Part shown: in pieces, positions 16,564 through 25,666 of the stretch | Layout: each line of letters opens with the position of its first letter | Numbering within the stretch: position 1 is the stretch's first letter | Assembly (NCBI RefSeq): GCF_004217495.1 | Contig: NZ_SHLC01000001.1 | Coordinates: 2,480,001-2,544,000, forward strand | Length of the DNA: 64,000 nucleotides | Origin: Microterricola gilva | Lineage (GTDB): Bacteria; Actinomycetota; Actinomycetes; Actinomycetales; Microbacteriaceae | Direction of reading: 5' to 3' | Made by a program: the position numbers and the translations under genes | The notes under the pieces: generated by a model | The model's input: the letters and a program-made list of their open reading frames with translations, nothing else | The model's database searches: none | What the model was told of the DNA's origin: nothing

Positions 16564-17736
16564 GTGACGAGCTCACTCATCCTCGACATCGTCGTGGGGC
16601 TGATCCTGCTCTCCGCCGCCGTCTCCGGCTGGCGCACCGGGCTGTTCCGGAGTGCCTTCGGCGCGCTCGGACTCATTGCCGGCGGCGTCGCCGCCTACCT
16701 GCTGCTGCCGCAGATCTCGGCGTGGGCGCCCGCCCCCGAGTGGCGCGCGGCGATCGTGATCGGCTGCGGTGTGCTGCTGCTGATCCTCGGCAACGCGCTC
16801 GGCTCGCTCATCGGCGGGCTCCTCAGCCGCGGCATGCGGGTGATCAAGCTCAGTGTGCTCGACCGCCTCGCCGGCATCGCGGTGAGCACCGTCGTCACCG
16901 CGCTCGTGCTCGCGACCGTCGCCGGCGGCGTGAGCAGCATGGGCGTTCCGCCGGTCACGCAGACGATCGCGGGCAGCGCCACCCTCGGCACGATTGACCG
17001 GCTCACCCCCGACCCGGTCAAGTCGTTCCTCGCCGGTGTGCGCGCCTCCGCCGTCAACGACGCTCTGCCGTGGGTCATCGACACGATCGCGCCGCCGGAG
17101 AGCATCCCGCCGGTCGCCGACGTCGACGCGGGTTCGCCGGCGCTGACGGCGGCCGCGGCATCCGTGGTGCGCATCACGGGCACCGCGCACCAGTGCGGCG
17201 TCAGCCTGGTCGGCAGCGGCTTCGTCGTCTCGGACGACCGCGTCGTCACCAACGCGCACGTCGTGGCCGGCGTCGACGAGGCCGTGGTCGAGGCGCCGGG
17301 CGAGCCGCCGCGAGCGGCCCGCGTGGTCTACTTCGACGCGGCGACCGACCTGGCCGTGCTCGCCGTCGGCGATCTGGATGCCGCAGCCCTTCCCCTCGGC
17401 AGCCAGCTCGCCCGTGGCGCCGGCGCGGCCGTGCAGGGCTACCCCTTCGGCGGACCCTTTGTCTCGCTGCCGGCCACCGTGGCCGAGGTGACGGCGATCC
17501 CCCGCGCCGACGGCAGCTTCAGCCGCGAGGTCTACGCGCTCTCCGCCGACATAAACCAGGGCAACTCGGGTGGGCCGCTGCTCAGCCCGGACGGCTCCGT
17601 CGTCGGCGTCGTGTTCGCCAAGTCCGCCGTCGTCGACGACATCGGCTACGCGCTCACGCTCGCCGAGCTCGCGCCGGTGGCCGCCGCCGCACCCGGCCTC
17701 GGCGACTCGGTGTCCACGGGCGCCTGCGCGGGCTGA
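16564..17736 (+). CDS. Membrane-anchored trypsin-like serine protease (CvpA-protease fusion, MarP type)
   Basis: A 390-residue protein. Residues 1-130 carry four hydrophobic segments of the CvpA/colicin V production family. Residues about 190-385 form a chymotrypsin-fold protease with catalytic His232 (TNAHVVAG), Asp262 (TDLAVLAV) and Ser335 (GNSGGP). This is the layout of mycobacterial MarP, a periplasmic protease for acid and oxidative stress. Cys in HQCGVS and in TGACAG could form the disulfide used to switch MarP. The GTG start has AGGAG about six bases upstream. Function is inferred from architecture. Confidence 0.88.
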   Translation: MTSSLILDIVVGLILLSAAVSGWRTGLFRSAFGALGLIAGGVAAYLLLPQISAWAPAPEWRAAIVIGCGVLLLILGNALGSLIGGLLSRGMRVIKLSVLDRLAGIAVSTVVTALVLATVAGGVSSMGVPPVTQTIAGSATLGTIDRLTPDPVKSFLAGVRASAVNDALPWVIDTIAPPESIPPVADVDAGSPALTAAAASVVRITGTAHQCGVSLVGSGFVVSDDRVVTNAHVVAGVDEAVVEAPGEPPRAARVVYFDAATDLAVLAVGDLDAAALPLGSQLARGAGAAVQGYPFGGPFVSLPATVAEVTAIPRADGSFSREVYALSADINQGNSGGPLLSPDGSVVGVVFAKSAVVDDIGYALTLAELAPVAAAAPGLGDSVSTGACAG

Positions 17737-17812
17737 GGCACCAACGCCGGTCACCGCCAGCAGCTCGACGCGGGTCATGAGCGCCGCCGCCTCGCAGCGA
17801 CGGCCGCGGCCG

Positions 17813-17874
17813 TCATCCACTCGCCAAAGATGGTTCCAAAACTCGGGTTTTGGCGCATTCTTTGGCGAATGGAT
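17813..17874. repeat. Nested inverted repeat after marP-like gene
   Basis: The outer arms TCGCCAAAGA (17821-17830) and TCTTTGGCGA (17859-17868) match perfectly, extended by CATCCA/TGGATG with one mismatch. The inner hairpin CCAAAAC-TCGG-GTTTTGG (17836-17853) also matches perfectly. It could be a terminator or a small mobile element end. Confidence 0.65.
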
Positions 17875-17924
17875 GCCGCGGACGGGCCGCTCAAACAGCT
17901 GGACGAGCGGGCAGGCAGCCCCGC

Positions 17925-17930
17925 TAGGCT
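17925..17930 (+). promoter_or_regulatory. Putative -10 box for PPOX gene
   Basis: TAGGCT, about 35 bases before the ATG at 17966. AAAGGA serves as ribosome-binding site. Confidence 0.35.
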
Positions 17931-17965
17931 GGCGCAACCCGTTTGCCAGCACGAAAGGACCGTCC

Positions 17966-18421
17966 ATGACCGCGAGCAGCGAGCCAGCCGCCATCCGCCT
18001 CGACCCCGCCGACGAGGTGCAGGGCCGCGCGATCGCCCGCCTCGAGCGCGAACGGATCGGGTGGCTCACGAGCATGCGCGCCAACGGTTTCCCGCACGCA
18101 GTGCCGATCTGGTTCCTCTGGCACGACGACGAGCTGATCGTGCTGAGCGAGCCGGGGGCTGTGAAGGTGCGCAACATCCGGGGCAACCCGAAGGTGCTCC
18201 TGCACCTCGAGGCCGGCGCCAACGGCGACGAGCTCACCGTGCTGCAGGGCATCGCCGAGATCTCACCGGACCCGACGGCAGCCTGGGTCGATCGCATCGG
18301 AGCGGCGTATGGCGCGAAGTACACGACGGGCCTCGCCGACCTCAACATGACGATGCGGAGCATGGCCGCGCAGTACAGCGCCGTCATCCGCATCACGCCG
18401 ACGAAGCTCATCGCCTGGTAG
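17966..18421 (+). CDS. PPOX-class F420-dependent oxidoreductase
   Basis: A 151-residue split-barrel protein of the pyridoxamine-phosphate-oxidase-like, F420-binding group. Diagnostic stretches are RIGWLTSMRANGFPHAVPIWF (substrate/F420 pocket strand), KVRNIRGNPKVLLHLE and the C-terminal RITPTKLIAW. It is cytosolic and likely reduces small organic compounds with F420H2. The ATG at 17966 was chosen because AAAGGAC lies seven bases upstream. It stands alone. Confidence 0.88.
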   Translation: MTASSEPAAIRLDPADEVQGRAIARLERERIGWLTSMRANGFPHAVPIWFLWHDDELIVLSEPGAVKVRNIRGNPKVLLHLEAGANGDELTVLQGIAEISPDPTAAWVDRIGAAYGAKYTTGLADLNMTMRSMAAQYSAVIRITPTKLIAW

Positions 18422-18443
18422 CCCGGCGCGCAGCCTTCACGCG

Positions 18444-18496
18444 GCAGAAACCGCACTTGCGCGGTACACGCTTCTGGCGCGATTGCGCAGTTTCTA
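18444..18496. repeat. Imperfect inverted repeat after PPOX gene
   Basis: CAGAAACCGCACTTGCGCGG faces GCGCGATTGCGCAGTTTCTA. Arms pair with a few mismatches. Possible terminator or dispersed element. Confidence 0.5.
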
Positions 18497-18624
18497 CAGC
18501 GCCCGGCGATGAAGCCGACACAACTCACAGCCGGCGCGCAGCTTCGGCGGAACACTCCGGCCACGCCATCCGTTCTCCTCAGTGACTCCGAATAGTCGGT
18601 GTCCGCAACACCAGGAGGAATGAC

Positions 18625-19668
18625 GTGTCACACGATTACAGCAAGACTCCCGAGGCGCTCGCCCGCCTCACGCCCGCGCAGTACCGGGTCACGCAGGAGG
18701 CGGGCACGGAGCCCGCCTTTCGCAACGAGTACTGGAACAACCACGAGGACGGCATCTACGTCGACGTCGTCTCGGGCCAGCCCCTGTTCGCCTCGACGGA
18801 CAAGTACGACAGCCGCACCGGCTGGCCGAGCTTCACCAAGCCGATCGAGCCGGACGCCGTCACCGAGAAGGTCGACCGCGCCCTCTTCATGAAGCGCGTC
18901 GAGGTGCTCTCGAGCGGGGCGGGCAGCCACCTCGGGCACGTCTTCACCGACGGGCCAGCGGATGCCGGCGGCCTCCGCTACTGCATGAACTCCGCGTCGC
19001 TGCGTTTCGTTCCGCTCGCACAGCTCGAGGCGGAGGGGTACGGTCGATACCGGTCGTTGTTCCCCGCGGCGGGCGCCCCGGCATCCGATTCACCGCCCGC
19101 AGAATCTCAGGCAGACGCCACCACCGAACCCAATCTAGGAGAACGCAGCATGAGCACCGCAACCGAAACCGCCATCCTCGCCGGCGGATGTTTCTGGGGC
19201 ATGCAGGACCTGATCCGCAAGCGCCCCGGCGTCATCTCGACCCGGGTCGGTTACAGCGGCGGCGACGTGCCGAACGCGACCTACCGCAACCACGGCACGC
19301 ACGCCGAGGCGATCGAGATCGTCTTCGACCCGAGCGTGACGAGCTACCGCGAGCAGCTCGAGTTCTTCTTCCAGGTGCACGACCCGACCACGCCGAACCG
19401 CCAGGGCAACGACCGCGGAACCAGCTACCGCTCGGCCATCTTCACGCTGAGCCCCGAGCAGGACGCGATCGCGCGCGACACCATCGCCGATGTCGACGCC
19501 TCCGGCCTCTGGCCCGGCAAGGTCGTCACCACCGTGTCGCAGGCCGGCCCGTTTTGGGAGGCCGAGGAGGAGCACCAGGACTACCTCGAGAAGTACCCGA
19601 ACGGCTACACCTGCCACTTCGTGCGCCCCGGCTGGGTGCTGCCGAAGCGCGACGCCGCCGCGGTCTAG
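18625..19668 (+). CDS. msrBA: Fused methionine sulfoxide reductase MsrB-MsrA
   Basis: A 347-residue bifunctional repair enzyme that reduces R- and S-methionine sulfoxide. Residues 1-140 are MsrB ([20 protein letters not shown], catalytic Cys in [11 protein letters not shown]). Residues about 176-347 are MsrA ([13 protein letters not shown] with catalytic Cys, [18 protein letters not shown]). The MsrB part lacks both zinc CxxC pairs: the positions read YVDVVSG and SSGAGS. The GTG start has AGGAGGA seven bases upstream. AGGAG at 19137-19141 and an ATG at 19150 inside the frame could also start a free MsrA. The linker is Pro/Ser/Ala-rich. Confidence 0.93.
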   Translation: MSHDYSKTPEALARLTPAQYRVTQEAGTEPAFRNEYWNNHEDGIYVDVVSGQPLFASTDKYDSRTGWPSFTKPIEPDAVTEKVDRALFMKRVEVLSSGAGSHLGHVFTDGPADAGGLRYCMNSASLRFVPLAQLEAEGYGRYRSLFPAAGAPASDSPPAESQADATTEPNLGERSMSTATETAILAGGCFWGMQDLIRKRPGVISTRVGYSGGDVPNATYRNHGTHAEAIEIVFDPSVTSYREQLEFFFQVHDPTTPNRQGNDRGTSYRSAIFTLSPEQDAIARDTIADVDASGLWPGKVVTTVSQAGPFWEAEEEHQDYLEKYPNGYTCHFVRPGWVLPKRDAAAV

Positions 19669-19685
19669 GGCGCGCACCGCGCCCT
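19667..19685 (+). terminator. GC hairpin overlapping the msrBA stop
   Basis: AGGGCGCG-CAC-CGCGCCCT is a perfect 8-bp stem with a 3-base loop. No T-tract. Confidence 0.5.
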
Positions 19686-19710
19686 CGACCGGACCGTGGA
19701 GGGCGCGCCC

Positions 19711-19795
19711 GTCGCGAAAACAGGCGGCAGCAACGGCTGCGCGCCGGAAGAGCCTGTTCTCGCGCACGGTCGGGCGAATCTGCCTGTTCTCGTGA
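19711..19795. repeat. Intergenic inverted-repeat element, family C
   Basis: GCGAAAACAGGC (19714 onward) faces GCCTGTTCTCGC (19752 onward), followed by GGCGAATCTGCCTGTTCTCG (19773 onward). The last stretch is the reverse complement of the core seen at 1513-1533. Confidence 0.6.
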
Positions 19796-19799
19796 CCAC

Positions 19800-20198
19800 C
19801 TAGACGGCGCGCAGCCGCACCCGTACTCGGTCGACGCACCGCTCCACGACGGTTCCGTCGCGGAGCGGTGCGGCAATCGCGCAGAGCGCGCTCGCGATGC
19901 CATCGGCATCGAACCCGCAGCTGCATCCACCGCGGACCGCGTCCTCGTGCGTTGTCTCGAGGCAGGCGACGTAGCCCTCATATGTGAGCCCCTCGAGGTC
20001 ACGCACCAGCGCCGTCGAGGTCACCGCGCCGCTGACGATGCCGCAGAAGGTGATCCCGCAGTCGCACCATGCGCTGTAGGGAAACCGCCTGCTGTCCGGG
20101 CAGACATCGACCATGTAGACGAGTTCACCCTCGATGGCGTCCATCACATCGCTCGGCCGGGTGCCCTGGCCCAGCTCACTAGCAACCAGCACTTTCAT
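19800..20198 (-). CDS. DUF7715-like small cysteine-rich protein
   Basis: A 132-residue protein starting MKVLVASELGQGTRPSD. The opening, EGELVYMVDVCPDS, then WCDCGITFCGIVSGAVTSTALVRD recall the actinobacterial DUF7715 family of unknown function. Six or more Cys residues (CDCGITFC, GGCSCGF) suggest a metal-binding or structural role. GGAGAGA precedes two adjacent ATGs (20201 and 20198); the second has the better spacing. It is encoded convergently to msrBA. Confidence 0.6.
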   Translation of the reverse strand: MKVLVASELGQGTRPSDVMDAIEGELVYMVDVCPDSRRFPYSAWCDCGITFCGIVSGAVTSTALVRDLEGLTYEGYVACLETTHEDAVRGGCSCGFDADGIASALCAIAAPLRDGTVVERCVDRVRVRLRAV

Positions 20199-20666
20199 CA
20201 TTCTCTCCAGCCCGGCACGAGCGTCTTCGATTGATTGCCCAGAGGCTACGCCGGGCCACCGACAGGCCTCGTGCGCAGTCGGCCCCTCGGCATCCGCACG
20301 CCTGCCACTGGCCAACCGCGCCGGTTGCCGTGCTTGCGCCGGAAACGACTGCGTCATGGCGCGGGAGGTGGCGCTCTTGCGCGCGGAGTCCGGGAACGCC
20401 GCAGCTTGTGCCGCGGCTCACTCGGCTCGATGACGGTTGTGTCCGCGTGTGTCAGGGCTTCGGGTGCGGCCTCGTTCCTCGGCTGCTCCCTCAAGCCATC
20501 GTGAAAATGCCCGCCGGCTTAGGCGGCGACAATTCGTACGCTGGCTCGAGCGAGCGGCAATCCCCACGCTGGCTTGAGCGAGCGGGTCGACGAGGAACGA
20601 GGAGGCCCGCCCGCGAAGCCCTGAGCGGATCCGTGAACACCCCCGCCCCGGCATCCGCAGCGTGCC
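20199..20666. repeat. Gene-free stretch with family B REP cluster
   Basis: Bases 20450-20655 carry three family B arms: GGCCTCGTTCCTCGGCTGCT (20472), ACGCTGGCTCGAGCGAGCGG (20539), and ACGCTGGCTTGAGCGAGCGG (20567) followed by GACGAGGAACGAGGAGGCCC. Bases 20199-20449 show no gene or structure I can support. Confidence 0.6.
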
Positions 20667-21260
20667 TCAGCGCAGCACGCGGTACCTCACGTGCGTCACG
20701 AGCGTCGAGCTCGTCACCCCGAGCTGCTCCAACCGCAGATCGTGCACGCCCTCGAACACCCGCTCGCCCGTCCCGAGTACCACGGGTGCGATGTGCAGCC
20801 GCAGCTCGTCGATCAGCCCGAAGTTCAGGAATTGCCGCACCGTGTCGGCTCCCCCGGCGATCGAGATGTTGCGGCCGCCGGCGGATTCCTTCGCCAGCTC
20901 GAACGCCGCCGCCACGCCCTTCGTCACGAAGTGGAAGGTTGTACCGCCCTCCATCTCGAGCGGCGCACGCTCGTGATGCGTGAGCACGAAGACGGGTCCG
21001 TGGTACGGCGGCTCCTCGCCCCACCAGCCGCGCCAGTCCCCCGACCACTCGCCGCGAATGGGCCCGAACATGTTCCGCCCCATGATGAACGCGCCGGCAT
21101 CGACGATCGCATCGCGCTCGGCGGTGTGCAGCTCCGGCTCCTCGAACATCCAGCGGTGCAGCTGCTCGCCACCCTCGCCGAGCGGCTCGGTCTGGCTCTG
21201 GTTCGGTCCGGCGCTGTAGCCGTCAACCGAGATTCCGATGTCACAGGTGACGTAGGCCAC
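20667..21260 (-). CDS. Dihydrofolate reductase-like (RibD C-terminal) family protein
   Basis: A 197-residue NAD(P)H-binding reductase-like protein of the RibD_C/DHFR superfamily. Typical blocks are YVTCDIGISVDGYSAGPNQS, GAFIMGRNMFGPIRGEW, GPVFVLTHHERAPLEM and ISIAGGADTVRQFLNFGLID, the last ending in DELRLHIAPVVLG. The GTG start at 21260 is preceded by GAGGAGGG at proper spacing. Upstream in-frame ATGs would add a low-complexity tail. The substrate is unknown; such genes are widespread singletons in actinobacteria. Confidence 0.85.
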   Translation of the reverse strand: MAYVTCDIGISVDGYSAGPNQSQTEPLGEGGEQLHRWMFEEPELHTAERDAIVDAGAFIMGRNMFGPIRGEWSGDWRGWWGEEPPYHGPVFVLTHHERAPLEMEGGTTFHFVTKGVAAAFELAKESAGGRNISIAGGADTVRQFLNFGLIDELRLHIAPVVLGTGERVFEGVHDLRLEQLGVTSSTLVTHVRYRVLR

Positions 21261-21427
21261 GATGCCCTCCTCAGCAGCCGCTCGGCCCGCCCGAGATCGC
21301 GCCCCTCGCGCCGAGCTCGCACGAGCTCCCACGATTCGATTGCCGCTGCACCGGGCGGCGCGTAGCATCTGAGCATTATTCATGAAACCGCGCCAATGCG
21401 CCACCGCGCGCCGTGCAGGAGGTTCCC

Positions 21428-22309
21428 ATGTCGATCGACAGCAGCTACGAGAAGCCCGAGGAGAAAGACCCGGGGCGTCCGCTGGAGGAGATCTTCGCGG
21501 ATGCGTCGAAAAGGGCGCGCATCTCCTTCCGGCACTCGTGGGAGCGGGCGGAACTCGTGGCGCAGACCGTGTCCCAGCTCGATGAGCGCTTCATCACCCT
21601 GGCCGACAGCCTGAGCACGATCGAGGCTCCGGCCTTCGCCGCGCACCACCTGGCGAGCGATCAAGGCATGATGCACACGCTCAGCCTGAACACACAGGGC
21701 AGCAGCGACCGACTGTTCATCGCTGTGCCGCCGTACGACACCGCGTGGACGACGTTTCAACCCCCGGGCGCAGCCGGCACCCAGGCGCGCGGCCCCAGCG
21801 CCGACAAGACGCGCGGTTCCATGTCGATCGACCTGATCGAGACGTACGTGGATCGGCCAGTGGCCGAGGACGGCTGGATGTATGCGGGTGCGGGCATCGG
21901 CGTCTGGTTCAAGCCGAAGTCGCCGAGCACCTATGTGCGGGTGTCGGCGCTCACCTCCTACGACTACGACTGGGCCGACAGCTCCAGCCTGCAGGTGGCC
22001 CACAACCGCGCGCAGATCTGCAAGCTCGTGCTGCGCTGGGTCGGACCGGGCCAGCTGGAGACCGTGCTCGACCGCCGCGATCAGCTCTGGAACGACGGAA
22101 CGGGCTGGTACGAAGACCACTCCGACAGCCAGAACGGCTACTGGTCGAACCAGGACTACTTCTGGGCCTCCAGCAACGAGTGGTACCTGGTGTGGATCTG
22201 GTGCAACGGCGGCATCGACTTCGCCACCAAGACCACCTTCGGCTCCAGCAAAGCACGGCAGACCTGGCGAGTGCGGGTGCCACTGATCGTGTTTGAAGAG
22301 TGGGCGTAG
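21428..22309 (+). CDS. Hypothetical protein, aromatic-rich C-terminal half
   Basis: A 293-residue protein I do not recognise. AGGAGG lies five bases before the ATG. Residues 1-70 are helical and charged (ARISFRHSWERAELVAQTVSQLDERFI). Residues 130-293 are beta-rich and unusually full of Trp, Tyr and Asp (GVWFKPKSPSTYVRVSALTS, YWSNQDYFWASSNEWYLVWI). The pattern resembles a beta-sandwich or lectin-like fold, but no family could be named. No signal peptide is evident, so a cytoplasmic place or non-classical export is possible. It ends in a strong hairpin terminator. Confidence 0.65.
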   Translation: MSIDSSYEKPEEKDPGRPLEEIFADASKRARISFRHSWERAELVAQTVSQLDERFITLADSLSTIEAPAFAAHHLASDQGMMHTLSLNTQGSSDRLFIAVPPYDTAWTTFQPPGAAGTQARGPSADKTRGSMSIDLIETYVDRPVAEDGWMYAGAGIGVWFKPKSPSTYVRVSALTSYDYDWADSSSLQVAHNRAQICKLVLRWVGPGQLETVLDRRDQLWNDGTGWYEDHSDSQNGYWSNQDYFWASSNEWYLVWIWCNGGIDFATKTTFGSSKARQTWRVRVPLIVFEEWA

Positions 22310-22330
22310 CCGCACCTTTGCGTGCGACCC

Positions 22331-22371
22331 CTGGGCGGATGCCGCTGCGCTGCGCGCCGGCATCCGCCCAG
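22331..22371 (+). terminator. Strong hairpin terminator
   Basis: CTGGGCGGATGCCG and CGGCATCCGCCCAG form a perfect 14-bp stem with a 13-base loop, 22 bases past the stop of the preceding gene. The arms contain the genome's abundant GGATGCCG octamer. Confidence 0.75.
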
Positions 22372-22401
22372 CCGCACGATCGACGGGCTCGCCAAATTCC
22401 C

Positions 22402-22431
22402 CCTTGACGCCACCTGAACGGGGGGTCAAGG
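22402..22431. promoter_or_regulatory. Inverted repeat upstream of M14 carboxypeptidase
   Basis: CCTTGAC and GTCAAGG are separated by 16 bases, 35-64 bases before the ATG. TTGACG could double as a -35 box. Possible operator; no regulator is adjacent. Confidence 0.4.
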
Positions 22432-22465
22432 ATGGGTACCGTTCGGCTAGCACAAGGGAGTGCTC

Positions 22466-25400
22466 ATGTTCCGTCAACTCGCCATCGCCACCGTCGCCGC
22501 GCTCGTCATCACCGGCGTCAGCGCAGCACCGAGCATGGCGAGCGCACCGCCGCCTGAGGCATCCGATCACCTCTCCGTCTACACGGGCAGCGTGGATGCT
22601 GCAGGTCTCGCGGCACTCGTCGACCTCGGTGTCGACCGCCACGACGTCGCGGCCGCCCCGACGGAGGGCGGCGGTTTCGACGTGCAGGTGATCCTGAGCG
22701 GCGAGCAGGCGAGCGAGCTCGCCGAGGCGGGCACCGAGCTGGAGCTGAAGGCGACACCGGATGCCGGCCGCCGCATGCTCCAGGCCGAGGGCGTCTATCG
22801 CATGTACAGCGGCGCAGGCGGCCTGCAGGAGGAGCTCGTCGCCCAGGCGGCCGCCTTCCCGAAGATCGCGCAGCTGCAGCAGATCGGCAAGACCGTCAAC
22901 GGGCAGGACATCACGGCGGTGCGCGTGACGAAGAACCCCAAATCGGGCAAGCAAGGCGCGAAGCCGACGACTGTCTTCATCGGCGCTCAACACGCCCGCG
23001 AGTGGATCACGCCCGAGATGGTGCGGCGCCTGCTCAACGAGGTGCTGACCGGCTACGGCAGCGACCCGCGCATCACGAATCTCGTGAACACCACCGAGAT
23101 GTGGTTCATCCCCGTCGCCAATCCCGACGGCTACGACTTCACCTTCCAGGACGGCCAGCGGCTGTGGCGGAAGAACCTGCACGACAACAACGGCGACGGC
23201 GTGATCGGCACGGGTGACGGCGTCGACCTCAACCGCAACTACCCGACCCGCTGGGGCTACGACAACGAGGGTTCGTCGCCGAACCCGGCCAGCGAGACGT
23301 ACCGCGGCACCGCGCCGGCATCCGAGCCGGAGACGCAGGCGCTCGATTCCCTGTTCAAGCGCCTCACCCCCGAGTTCTTCATCAACTACCACTCCGCCTC
23401 GGAGCTGCTGCTGCACGGCATCGGCTGGCAGGTGGCCACCCCGTCGCCGGATGACGTGATCTACGAGGCGATGGTCGGCGACGACGAGAACCCGGCCGTG
23501 CCCGGCTACGACCCCGACATCTCGGCCGAGCTGTACACGACCAACGGCGACACCGACTCGCACATGCAGGAGGCCTACGGCACGCTCGGCTTCACCCCCG
23601 AGATGACGACGTGTGAGACGGTGTCCGACTCGATTCCGGATGACGCCTGGGAGTCCGGCGACTGCCTGAGCGGCTTCAACTTCCCGGACGACGAGGGCCT
23701 CATCCAGGCCGAGTTCGAGAAGAACGTGCCGTTCGCTCTGGCCGTCGCCGAATCGGCGCTCGACCCCGACGACCCCGTCTCGGTCGTCAACCGTGACGCC
23801 GCCGACTTCCAGGTCGACAGCTTCACCGTCTCCTACGGCGACCCGCAGCCGGTGGCCGTCGTCGCCAAGCGCGCCCTGCAGAAGAAGCAGCTGAACTACT
23901 CCATCAACGGCGGGCCCGCCAAGCGCGGCGCCGTGGAGGAGTGGATGGGCGGTGAGCGCTACGGCTCCGAGAACACCGACTACTACGCCGAGTACCGCGG
24001 CACCGTGACGGGTGCGAAGCCCGGCGACAGCGTCGAGGTGTGGTTCACCGGCCGCGCGCACCCCAAGGACACGAAGGGCAGCGCCGCCGCCCGCACCGTC
24101 GAGAGCGAGCACTTCACGTACACGCTCGCCCAGGACACCGGCAACCCGGCGCTGGTCATCGCCAACGAGGACTACACCGGCGTGAACCCGACCTACCCGG
24201 CCGGCACGACCGCCCCGAAGTACCTCGACGAGCACGTCGCGGCGCTCGAGGCCAACGGCGTGACCCCGGACGTCTGGGATGTCGACGCGCAGGGTGTGCC
24301 GCATCCGCTCGCCGTGCTCAGCCACTACGACGCGGCGCTCTGGTACCTCGGCGACAACCGCCTCACTCAGGATCCAGAGGACGAACTCACCGAGTTCGGC
24401 AGCCAGGCGCTGCCCGACCTCTCCGTGGCCGAGCGCACGCAGTACCTGACGATCGCACTGCGCGACTACCTCAACGAGGGCGGCAAGCTCGCCTACGCCG
24501 GTGAGACGACGGGCTACTTCGGCATCCTCGCCGGCACACTCGGCGGCATCTACTACGGCCTCGACGGCCACCCCGACCAGCCCTGCGCCGTCACGCAGGA
24601 CGCCTTCGCCGACTGCCTCCTCTACGCCGACGACTTCACCCAGTACTGGTTGGGCGAGTACGGTCGCACCCCGCTCGCGGCGAGTGGCGTCATCGGAACC
24701 GCTCCCCCGCTGGACGGCATCTCGGCCCTCTTCGGCGGCCCGGCCACGGTCGACAACCCCGTCGACGAGGCTGGCGCCCTCTCACCCACCAGCGCGACGC
24801 TGCCGGTCGAGGAGTTCCCGCAATTCGAGAGCGCGGCGGTCGCCGACTACGCCGACCCGCAGGGACCGTTCATCGCGATCGAGGGTTCGTGGGCCATGGC
24901 CGCGTCGCACATCGATGACGGCTACCAGCGCCTCACGCGCAGCTACGACCTCAGCGCGCTGACCGCGGCGGACACCCCGGCGTTCGAGGCGCAGTTTTCC
25001 TTCGACACCGAGGAGGGCTACGACCACGTGATCGTCGAGGCTCGCACCGTGGGCGGTGACAACTGGACGACGCTCGCGGATGCCGACAACGGCACCCCCG
25101 GCGACATCGCCACGACCAGCGACGTCCCGTTCGAATGTGAGGCGGGCTTCTTCATGGAGGAACACCCGCAGCTCGCGAACTACCTCACGCTCGCCAACCC
25201 GTGCCTGCCGAGCGGCAGCAGCGGCGACTGGAACTCGTTCACCGCCAGCTCCGGCGGCTGGGTGCCGGTCTCCTACGACCTCAGCGCCTTCGCCGGCCAG
25301 CAGGTGGAGCTCTCGGTCAGCTATGTCACCGACCCGTCAACGGGCGGCACCGGGCTGATCGTCGACGACACCAAGCTCGTGACCGCTGCGGGCGAGTCGG

Positions 25401-25627
25401 AGGCCGAAGGCTTCGAGACAGGCCTCGGCGCCTGGACCGTTCCCGGAGCACCGGAGACGAGCCCCGGCAACGCCTCGGACTTCGTGCGCACGAACGGCCT
25501 CGGCGGCATCGTCTCGGCGGTCACCACCCCCGACACGGTGATGCTCGGCTTCGGCCTCGAACAGCTCGCGACCGACGCGGACCGCGCCGCCGTCGCCGGC
25601 CGCCTGCTCAGTCACCTGCTCGGGTAG
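22466..25627 (+). CDS. Secreted M14-family zinc carboxypeptidase, large multidomain form
   Basis: A 1053-residue exported metallopeptidase. A Sec signal peptide (MFRQLAIATVAALVITGVSA) starts at the ATG that lies five bases after AAGGGAG. Then come a short propeptide-like region and the M14 catalytic domain: zinc ligands His176 and Glu179 (HAREWITPE) and His309 (NYHSASE), with the likely catalytic Glu379 in GFTPEMT. From about residue 560 onward it has an alpha/beta region (LGDNRLTQDPED, AGETTGYFGILAG) and beta-sandwich segments resembling the C-terminus of immune inhibitor A-type peptidases. It probably digests extracellular peptides. The endogenous substrate is unknown. Confidence 0.88.
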   Translation: MFRQLAIATVAALVITGVSAAPSMASAPPPEASDHLSVYTGSVDAAGLAALVDLGVDRHDVAAAPTEGGGFDVQVILSGEQASELAEAGTELELKATPDAGRRMLQAEGVYRMYSGAGGLQEELVAQAAAFPKIAQLQQIGKTVNGQDITAVRVTKNPKSGKQGAKPTTVFIGAQHAREWITPEMVRRLLNEVLTGYGSDPRITNLVNTTEMWFIPVANPDGYDFTFQDGQRLWRKNLHDNNGDGVIGTGDGVDLNRNYPTRWGYDNEGSSPNPASETYRGTAPASEPETQALDSLFKRLTPEFFINYHSASELLLHGIGWQVATPSPDDVIYEAMVGDDENPAVPGYDPDISAELYTTNGDTDSHMQEAYGTLGFTPEMTTCETVSDSIPDDAWESGDCLSGFNFPDDEGLIQAEFEKNVPFALAVAESALDPDDPVSVVNRDAADFQVDSFTVSYGDPQPVAVVAKRALQKKQLNYSINGGPAKRGAVEEWMGGERYGSENTDYYAEYRGTVTGAKPGDSVEVWFTGRAHPKDTKGSAAARTVESEHFTYTLAQDTGNPALVIANEDYTGVNPTYPAGTTAPKYLDEHVAALEANGVTPDVWDVDAQGVPHPLAVLSHYDAALWYLGDNRLTQDPEDELTEFGSQALPDLSVAERTQYLTIALRDYLNEGGKLAYAGETTGYFGILAGTLGGIYYGLDGHPDQPCAVTQDAFADCLLYADDFTQYWLGEYGRTPLAASGVIGTAPPLDGISALFGGPATVDNPVDEAGALSPTSATLPVEEFPQFESAAVADYADPQGPFIAIEGSWAMAASHIDDGYQRLTRSYDLSALTAADTPAFEAQFSFDTEEGYDHVIVEARTVGGDNWTTLADADNGTPGDIATTSDVPFECEAGFFMEEHPQLANYLTLANPCLPSGSSGDWNSFTASSGGWVPVSYDLSAFAGQQVELSVSYVTDPSTGGTGLIVDDTKLVTAAGESEAEGFETGLGAWTVPGAPETSPGNASDFVRTNGLGGIVSAVTTPDTVMLGFGLEQLATDADRAAVAGRLLSHLLG

Positions 25628-25666
25628 CCCGAACCCCGCTGACGCTCTCTCGTTGCGACCGTTGCG

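Noticed and set aside
21380-24571. A 1063-codon open frame on the minus strand
   Set aside because: It is antisense to the hypothetical and M14 peptidase genes, whose signal peptide and catalytic motifs are unambiguous.
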